Shown: positions 36,772 through 43,614 of the stretch, in pieces
Numbering within the stretch: the first letter of the stretch is position 1
Layout: every line of letters begins with the position of its first letter
Source: Chrysochromulina tobinii
Taxonomy: Eukaryota > Haptophyta > Prymnesiales > Chrysochromulinaceae
Reading direction: 5' to 3'
Length of the DNA: 43,614 nt
Assembly: GCA_001275005.1 (NCBI GenBank)
Contig: JWZX01003324.1
Coordinates: 1 to 43,614 of the forward strand
The notes under the pieces: model-generated
The model's database searches: none
Told to the model about the DNA's origin: nothing
What the model saw: the letters and a program-made list of their open reading frames with translations, nothing else
Translations under genes and position numbers: made by a program

Positions 36772-39700
36772 ATGCAAGCTTCGAAAAGGCCCGTCGCTCC
36801 GCAGGGGCCCGTAGCGCAGCTGCAGCCGCTCGCTTTTCAGCCGCAAGCCGCCGCCGCCGCGGCCTCGGCTGGCGGCGTGGTTGCAACGGAGGGCACTGTA
36901 CCCCCGACTGAATCGTCGCCGCCGACAAAGCTCAACGTCGTCAAAGCCTTGACTATGAAGCTCAGGGATACGTACCGCAAGGCGGATCCATCCCGCCCCG
37001 AGGCGGTAGATGCCGCTCCGCGCCGTGTCCTCACGCACCCCTCGTTTCCCGTCAGCAATGGGTGCGCTGCCGCCCTTAAGCCCAGCTTCCGATCCTAGGC
37101 TGCGACCCTCACGCCATGCATACCGTGCGGCCCACAGCGGCGCCGACAATGAGCTGGGCGACCTGATCGTCGCCGTGTCGGACGCCATCTCTACGGGCAC
37201 TGGCACGGAGTATGAGGTCATCGGTCATCTCGGATCGGGTGCGTGTAGCCTCGCACCCACGGACTCCTCCCCCCTGGCTCATGACCGCACACACGGGGCA
37301 CCTACCTGCCGGAACTCTAGCCGCGCTCTCTGCCTCGCCAGCCCCCGCCTCGCACGCCCCCCGCCTCCTCTTCTTCCTCCTCCTCCCCCTCCTCCGCCGC
37401 CTCTCAGCCTCGGTCCTCGAGACTCGGTCGCCTCTTGCTCGCAGGCACATTCGGGCAGGTGCTCAAGGTGAAGCAAGTGACCAACGGGGCGGTCTTTGCG
37501 CTCAAGGTCATCCGCAACCGCCGTGCCTTCCGGCGGCAGGCACAGACAGAGGTAGAGCTGCTGGAGCGCCTCAGGCTGCCTGCCGAGACCAACGCAGAGA
37601 AAGCGAAGGACAAGGAGAAGGACAAGGAGAAGGCGAAGGAGAAGGCGGCCGCCGTTGTCGACCGCAAGGCCTTCGACGCGCGCGCGCTCGTGGTGCAGCT
37701 GTACGACCATTTTGTCTTCCAGAGCCATCTGTGCCTGCTCTTCGAGCCGCTCGGCGTCAACCTGCTCCAGCTTCTCCAGCAGAACAAGTGCATCGGCCTC
37801 TCCACCTCGCTCATACGTTACTTTTGCAAGCAGTTGCTCCAGGTGCTCACGTTGCTCTCGGACATGGGCATCTGCCACTGCGACCTGAAACCCGAGAACA
37901 TCCTGCTCCAGAACCTGCAATCGCCTGCCATCAAGCTGATCGACTTTGGCTCCGCATGCTACGCGCGACAGACGGTTCACAGCTACATCCAAAGCCGCTT
38001 CTACCGTTCTCCCGAGGTGCTGCTCGGCCTACCCTACGGCTGCCCGATCGACATCTGGTCGATGGGCACGATCGTGGCGGAGCTCTTCCTCGGCCTCCCT
38101 CTCTTCCCGGGCGAGAGTGAGTACAACCAAATTGCGCGCATCATCGCCACCCGTGGCCTGCCGCCCGACGCGATGGTCGAGGGCGCACCGCTGGGCTCAC
38201 GCTTCTTTGTGCGGGTCGCCGACGCCACGCCCACCGCCGAAGCCACGCCCACCGCCGAAGCCGCGCCCACCGCCGCAGCCACGCCCACCGACGGCGAGCG
38301 CGCCGCCGCCGCGCCCGCGTCCGCGTCTCCACCGGCCGTCGCCACTGGCGCCACGGCGGGTGAGGCTGGGGAAGCGACGCGGAGCGACGGTCGGGCGTCG
38401 TCGTGGGCGCTACGGAGCGAGACGGCCTATTGCGCCGAGTTTGGCGGCAAGCCCACGCGCAACAAGCAGTACTTTTACTACACGCAGCTGCGCGACCTGT
38501 TCTCGCACCACCCGCCGCCCAAGCCGCCGGCCACCGAGGCGGAGGCGACGTCCGAGCGTGATCGGCGTCTCGCCATGTGCCATTTCTGTGAGGGGCTGCT
38601 GCAATATCTGCCAACCGACCGTTGGACACCTCGCCAGGCCATCCGGCATCCCTTCATCACAGGGGAGCCGTTCACTGGACAGTTCGTGCCGCCGCCGTCG
38701 ATGCCGCGCAATCTCAGCAGCAACTCATGCACCACTGGCGCCGCTGCCAGGGACGCCGCCGTCGATGCCGCCGTCGCCGCCGCCGTCTCCGCCAGCGCGT
38801 CGCCCGTCGCGACGGGTGCGGGATCGTCCCTTCCACACTCATCGAGCACCTCGCCCTCGGGCGCGTCGCCCGTGCTGCCCCCCTCGGCGGCGCCGCCTGT
38901 GCCGGCGCCGGCGTTGGCGAGCTTGTCGCCGGTCGTCGCCCCCTCATCGGCGGTCTCGCCGCCATCATGCTCATTGGAGCTCGGCAGCGGCGGCGGCGGC
39001 AAGGCGCCGCCGATTTCCATCGCTGTCAACGTGGCGCAGCCGCCGACGCCGTCGCCGCCGCTGCCGCCGCCGAAGCAGCCGCTCGCGCCGACCAGCTCAC
39101 CTGCACCCGTGCCGCCGCCGCTACCGCCGGCGCAGGCTGTATTCACGGCGATGGGCATGCACAGCGGCGCGCCCACGGCCTCCATTGCGATCCCTGTCCA
39201 GATCGGGGCACCGAGCGGCGGCACGCCGTACGGTGGAATGGCCGACGGCTCGCCCCCCACGCACGCGCACGCTGCCATGTTTGCTCAGTCGCCGCCTATC
39301 GGAGTGCCATTTGGCAGCGCCAACGACGGCTACGCGTACTATGGCTCCTCACCGCCGCCTTTTGCCTATTACACCGCGTCGCCGCCGCTCTCGCTCTCGC
39401 CACCCTCGCTGCAGATGCTCCACATGGCTATGGGTGGCTCGTCGCCGCCGCCCCCGGGCTACGGTCATCCCTCCATGGGGTACGGCCACCCGGTGCATCC
39501 TCATGGCATGCCCCCACAGCATCACCAGCATCCGGCGGGCGGTCCGATCCTCTTTGCGCCCTACGGCGGCGGCACGGCGTACGGCGTGCATATGAACGTT
39601 TCGCCGCCTCCCACGTACGGAGCGCCTTATGCGGGCGGTGAGCTGTCGGGAGAGCAGGCACATGACCACTTTGGACAGGAATTTTGGGAGGCACACGACG

Positions 39701-39888
39701 CCAACAGCTCTATGCAGATGGCGCACTACGCCGCCGCCGCCGCCGCCGACGCGCAGGCCGTGTACGCCTATGCCGCTCAACAGGGCGCGCTCCAGGGTGC
39801 CTATTCGCCGCCGCAGTACTACGCCCCGCAGCATGCGCCCAATTCTGCGTATAATACTGCGCCGCCCATGCGCCTCTCGGTCAACATG

Positions 39889-39938
<50 letters not shown>

Positions 39939-40335
39939 CAACAGCTACGGCTCCGAAGCGTTTTGGGTGATGGGTGGCGGAACCGTCGGTGGCGCGCCGC
40001 ACAGTCCCAACAGCGGCAAGTCGTCGCCGCAGTCTTTGCGAAGCGGCCAAAGCGGCGGTGGCCGCCGAAACAGCTCGGGAAAGCGATCGCCGCGCGAGGG
40101 CGTCACGCCGCATTCGCCGCCCCTCGGTGTGGGAGCGACGGGCGCTTCTCCAGGAAGGGTGGACGAGGTGGCGTACGGCGGCACGGGCGGCGGCCACGGA
40201 GGCGGGGCCCCGTCCGGCAGTGAGGCGGCGGCAGCGGCAGGCGCGCGGCCGGCGGATGGCGATCTCAACTTTGACGACCTGTTCTCACGCTCGCCGCCGC
40301 CGCCCGGGACGACGCCCGGAGCGGCGAAGGGGTGA
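36772..40335 (+). CDS. YAK1: Yak1/DYRK-family protein kinase, three exons
   Basis: Exons are 36772-37061, 37138-37238 and 37445-40335; the protein is about 1093 residues. Exon 1 ends and exon 2 begins within the Yak1 pre-kinase signature: PRRVLTHPS, then VSNG joined to GADNELGDLIVAVSD. The glycine loop is split by intron 2 (HLGSG|TFGQVLKV). The catalytic Lys is in VFALKVIRN, the catalytic loop is HCDLKPENILL, the DFG site is IDFGSAC, and the DYRK activation loop is HSYIQSRFYRSPEV. In DYRKs this loop is usually YxY; here the first Tyr is His and the second, the main autophosphorylation Tyr, is kept. Insertions are a KDKEK-rich stretch after the C-helix region and an Ala/Thr/Pro repeat (38224 onward) in the C-lobe. 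The last 550 residues or so are disordered Pro/Ser/Gly/Tyr/His-rich sequence with a poly-Gly run. Yak1 kinases link nutrient state to growth arrest. Confidence 0.88.
38224..38292 (+). repeat. 18-bp coding tandem repeat in the kinase
   Basis: About 3.8 copies of gccacgcccaccgccgaa, encoding ATPTAE, in an insertion within the kinase C-lobe. Confidence 0.9.
39891..39940 (+). repeat. (GGC)n microsatellite coding for poly-Gly
   Basis: About 17 GGC/GGT codons encode a poly-Gly run in the disordered tail of the Yak1-like kinase. Confidence 0.95.
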
Positions 40336-40612
40336 GGGCGCGCGTGGAGGCACTTCGTTCGGATGGAGCCACGTGGCAGTGAGATACAGATTGAGGTGAG
40401 AGGAGAGAGAGGCAGAGCAGAGAAGCGCCACGCGTGTCAGCGCGGCACCAGTGTGATGACCTCTCGCATCTCGGACAGATCGGGATGCGTTCCGCGTCGG
40501 ACCCAGAACGTAGGAGGGGAGCGCGGACTATACTAGATTCTTGGTCATTTTTCATGTGTTCATAGGGGCCCATCCCGTAAGCTACACCCCCACATTCACA
40601 GGCTCTGCAAGT

Positions 40613-43101
40613 ATGAACACCTGGGTAGAGACGGGCTACATGAGTGAGCCCGCGCCCTCAGAGCCCAAGGGGAAGGCGCGTAAGGAGGCCAAGGCGGGCA
40701 AGGCGGGCAAGGCAATCAAAGAGGCGAAGGAGTCAAATGAGCCAAAGGAGCCAAAGGAGCCAAAGGTCCCGAAGGCCCCAAAGGAGTCCGGTGCATCCAA
40801 GCGCACAGCAGGCGGCGGCGGCGGCGGCTCTTCCAAGCGCAAAAAGGGTGACGATGCCGACGAAGACATAATGCGAGCAGGCACGCCCGATGTCGATGAG
40901 GACGTCGATCTCGTTTCACGCACCAACCCAGCAATCGGCGCCGCGGTGGTTGTCATCCACCCGGGCTCGACGAGCTTGCGCATTGGCCTCGGCGAGGCGC
41001 TCACGCCACGCGTGATCCCGCACTGCATCGCCTACCGCCGCAAGGCCGTTTCTGCGCCGAGCAGCGCCAGGAGCGACGGCAGCGGCACGGCCATCGCGCA
41101 GCGTCTGGAGAGCTCGCTCGCGCCACTCGCACGCCAGCTGCGCCTTGGCGTGCAGTTCGTGGGTGAGGATTATCCACCCGTGGCGCCGAGCGCGCGCGCC
41201 CTTCCGCCATCGCGCCCACACGCATTCCTCGATGCGGCACCGAAGACGGCCGCCGCGGTTGCGGCCGCCGTCTCGACTGCAGCCGCGGCCGTGGCGGCGA
41301 GTGCGTCGGCCGCGCGCGCGCACGCCAAGATCAGCGTCGTTGGCGAGGACCCACCGCCACCGTCGTTTCTGGTTGGTGAGGCGGCACTGCTCGCGGCGCA
41401 CGCGGAGCCTGACGTGTGGGAAGTTGTCTACCCGCTCGCGTGGGGTGCGCTCAACACGCATGGTACCGGCCTGTCGGAGCGGGCGCTCTACTCGGCCATC
41501 GAGCAGATCTGGCGCTGCGCCATCTGCGGCGGCGGTGGCGAGCCAGGTTTAGATGTGCGGCCCGCCGCGCTCGCGGGCACGTGTGCCGTGCTCGCGCTTC
41601 CCGATCTCTTCGACCGCCGTATGGGTGCCGAGCTGCTGCAGCTGCTCCTCGCGCCATCGGGGCTCGGTCTCAAGGCGGCGCTCGTGCATGAAGAGGCGGC
41701 GTGCGCTGCCTTCGGCGCGGGCGTCGGCTCCGCATGCGTGGTGGATGTGGGGAACCAGCGTGCCTCGGTACGCTGCTCCTGACGGCGCTCATGGCCCGTC
41801 TGAGTGCCGCCGAGGCCAACTGAGTGTCCCTCCCAGTGCTTCCGATGGCCTCTGATGACCCCTCCGAATTCCTTCCGAATTCCTCTGATGACTTCCTGAT
41901 GACTTCCTGATGACTTCCTTAATGACCCCTCCGAATTCCTTCTCTTCTGACGAAGTCCTTCCTTCTGCGCTTACCCTTGCAGGTGTGCTGCATCGATGAG
42001 GGCATGCCCATGCCCGGGTGCCGCCAGATTTTGAGCTATGGTGCCGCCGACATGGACGTATTCCTGCACACGTTGCTCCATCGGCACCGGCTGACGCCCT
42101 CGTTGCCCACGGCGCTCGCGGCAGCGCCGTCATACCGTCCCGCCGTAGCGACGCAGTACGCGCTGCGCGCGCTGCGTCACGGCGGCTGCTCGCTCTTGCT
42201 CAATCACGATCCGCAGGAGACGCCGAGTGTCGACCTGCCCAATAGCGGGCTGGCACTCGGCGCGGCCCCGGTGCCCGAGGCCGCCGCCGCCTACGCGCGC
42301 GCGGCCGCCACGGCGCTCGCCACCGCGACGAGCGCCGACGCCGCGCGCAAGGCCGTCGGTGATGCGGCAGATGCAGTGGCCGCGCTCGCGCCTGTCTTTA
42401 ACGAGGGTGCTTTCGCGCCAACGGCCGTTCGCGTACAGCTTGGCTCTCTCGGGCAGCTACCGCCGCTCTTGCTCTTTGCGCCGTCGGTGGCGTGGGCGCT
42501 GCAACGTGCGGTGGGCTTCGAACGGCCGCACGGCGCGACATCCGTAGGCACGCAGGTGGACCATTCCGACGTGTTCGACGATGAATTCCTCAACGAGAGT
42601 GCTCTTGAGCGCGCACTCCCCGCCGGGATGACGCCCGCCCAGCCAAAAGAGACTTTCGTGGGCGCCGCCAACTTTGCGCCGTCGCTCACCTCACTCGGCG
42701 CTCGCCACTCGCGCGGGCTGACGCCCGAGGCATTCCTTGGGTACATGCCGCTCGACGAAGCGATCGTGCGCGCCGTCGAGCGCGGCAAGTCGACTGAGGT
42801 CAAGCGTCGGTTATACGGGACCATCCTTCTGATCGGAGGCGCTGCGCACACCCCCGGGCTGGCAGAATACCTCGAGTGGCGTGTGGCGTGCGGCTGGAAG
42901 CTCGCCGAGGACTCGACCGAGGGCATCGAGCGCATCGAGGTGACGAAACTGCCCCTTGGCACCGACCCCGAGTCCCTCGCGTGGCACGGCGCCGCGACGC
43001 TGCCAGAGCTCGAGAGCGGCCCAGCCCTGTGGATCCTGCGCGAAGAATGGATGCAGCGCGGCGCCCTCGCCGCGCGGGAGGTGTGCGCCTTCTCGTGGTG
43101 A
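40613..43101 (+). CDS. ARP8: Actin-related protein 8 (INO80 complex), two exons
   Basis: Exons are 40613-41767 and 41983-43101, joined in phase 0; the protein is 757 residues. The frame is open to a TTG at 40541, but ATGs occur at 40613 and 40640. Arp8 is a nuclear actin-fold subunit of the INO80 chromatin remodeller that helps bind nucleosomes and linker DNA. After a Lys/Glu/Pro tail (EPKEPKEPKVPKAPKE) and poly-Gly, the actin fold starts with VVVIHPGSTSLRIGLGEAL and IPHCIAYRRK, which match Arp8 rather than actin. The splice junction restores VVDVGNQRASVCCIDEG, corresponding to the family's VVDVGHQKTSICCVEDG-type segment. Later come ILSYGAADMDVFLH, NEGAF, YGTILLIGGAAHTPGL and the C-terminal LAWHGAATLPELES, as in Arp8. 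Ala-rich insertions (41240-41330, 42260-42400) enlarge the fold. The gene follows the Yak1-like gene on the same strand. Confidence 0.92.
41768..41982 (+). other. Arp8 intron (repeat-bearing)
   Basis: A 215-nt intron, donor TCG|GTACGC, acceptor CCCTTGCAG|GTGTGC, phase 0. The start GTACGCTGC resembles the start of the next exon, GTGTGCTGC (7 of 9 identical). It holds GATGGCCTCTGATGACC (41844-41860), identical to myosin intron 2, three ctgatgacttc units (about 41882-41915) and two ccctccgaattcctt blocks. Confidence 0.92.
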
Positions 43102-43614
43102 TGTCGGGGCGAGGCATTCTCGACGCCACTGGCTCTCTGATCTACTCTGGCGCCTGCTTGGCGCCTGGGTACCCAGTCGACTGCGGCTGTGCGAGCAGAG
43201 GCTCCGGCTCTCTACGACGCGCCGGATGCGCGGCGTCGCGACAAGCGCCAAGGGTCAATCGGAAATCCACGTGTGCTCGTGTGGGGCGCGGCGAGATGGG
43301 GTAACTCGAGTGCCGCAACTTCCGACGAGGATCATCGCAGCCACTTATCAATCCGACATCGTATCGCCTACGGGATGATTTTTCCTAAGGAATCGCGGGA
43401 ATCCGCACAACCCGCGAGCGGTTTTGTATTTGCGTTCACAGCACGCAGCGGTGAGCGGAGGCCGGGAGGCCGGAGCGGCACCGTGGCACTGCACGGACGA
43501 GGGAAATGTATTACGAACAAGACGCGGGTGACGTGTTGCACGCCGGTGTGAAACGAGATCCGACAAAATTTTCGAACTCCCGCAATGCGGGACCCCACTC
43601 GACTTTTCTCGCGG
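43102..43614. other. Terminal non-coding sequence
   Basis: About 510 bases after the Arp8 stop to the end of the window. No convincing gene. A small perfect inverted repeat (cccgcaatgcggg, near 43578-43590) is present, of unknown meaning. Confidence 0.4.

Noticed and set aside
38622-39641. Second open frame in the Yak1 tail region
   Set aside because: Shifted-frame shadow of a low-complexity GC-rich coding tail. Its Arg/Ala composition has no domain.
43570-43595. tRNA T-arm-like sequence (ttcgaactcccgc)
   Set aside because: No matching acceptor, D or anticodon arms upstream, and the sequence after it does not complete a tRNA. Only a small palindrome remains.

Overview
This window is nuclear DNA of a GC-rich, compact-genome eukaryotic microalga. 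The coding genes are eukaryotic (myosin, DNA topoisomerase II, Arp8, a Yak1/DYRK kinase, Npl4), several genes carry short GT-AG introns (76-215 nt), and the intergenic gaps are small. Three genes point to a complex plastid of red-algal origin: a fatty acid photodecarboxylase, a Tic22-like import protein, and a small protein with a signal-plus-transit leader that has Phe at the likely cleavage point. An Npl4 with an extra N-terminal leader looks like a SELMA component and points the same way. A haptophyte is the best guess, because KRSNG-repeat and SHRW-domain proteins are common in haptophyte gene models. A pelagophyte or another complex-plastid alga is not excluded. No prokaryotic operons, CRISPR arrays, rRNAs or tRNAs were found.

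Layout. 1-3.3 kb: an unknown minus-strand gene and a type-B carboxylesterase, separated by a partial duplication of the unknown gene. 3.3-6.9 kb: a visibly less GC-rich block with short tandem repeats, a decayed copy of a gene's 5' end, and a large polytopic membrane protein with three KRSNG repeats and a C-terminal SHRW domain. 6.9-8.2 kb: non-coding, low-complexity. 8.2-12.9 kb: a coiled-coil protein, the Tic22-like gene and a divergent small plastid protein. 13.4-22.7 kb: a two-exon fatty acid photodecarboxylase divergent from a four-exon myosin with PDZ and eight PH domains. 23.3-30.3 kb: an unknown membrane protein and topoisomerase II. 30.6-34.7 kb: a J-domain protein, a small three-exon gene and a kynurenine-type aminotransferase. 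34.9-43.1 kb: Npl4, Yak1-like kinase and Arp8, all on the plus strand.

Functional themes are plastid biology (protein import: Tic22-like and Npl4; lipid photochemistry: FAP), chromatin and DNA topology (Arp8, Top2), and signalling or trafficking (Yak1, PH-domain myosin, SHRW membrane protein). Neighbouring genes are not obviously co-functional, apart from possible shared promoters between the divergent pairs.

The strongest unexpected signal is in the introns. Five introns in four unrelated genes (FAP, myosin introns 2 and 3, topoisomerase II, Arp8) carry related CTGATGGCCTC-type repeats, including a 17-nt identical stretch between myosin and Arp8. In FAP and Arp8 the first bases of the intron are repeated at the start of the downstream exon. 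This looks like an introner family. The photodecarboxylase keeps the diagnostic Cys, Arg, Tyr, His and Asn but has an insertion of more than 200 residues.

Gene models were built by eye from open frames, splice consensus and remembered family motifs. No alignment or database search was run. Where the longest open frame began at GTG or TTG, the first in-frame ATG was used.
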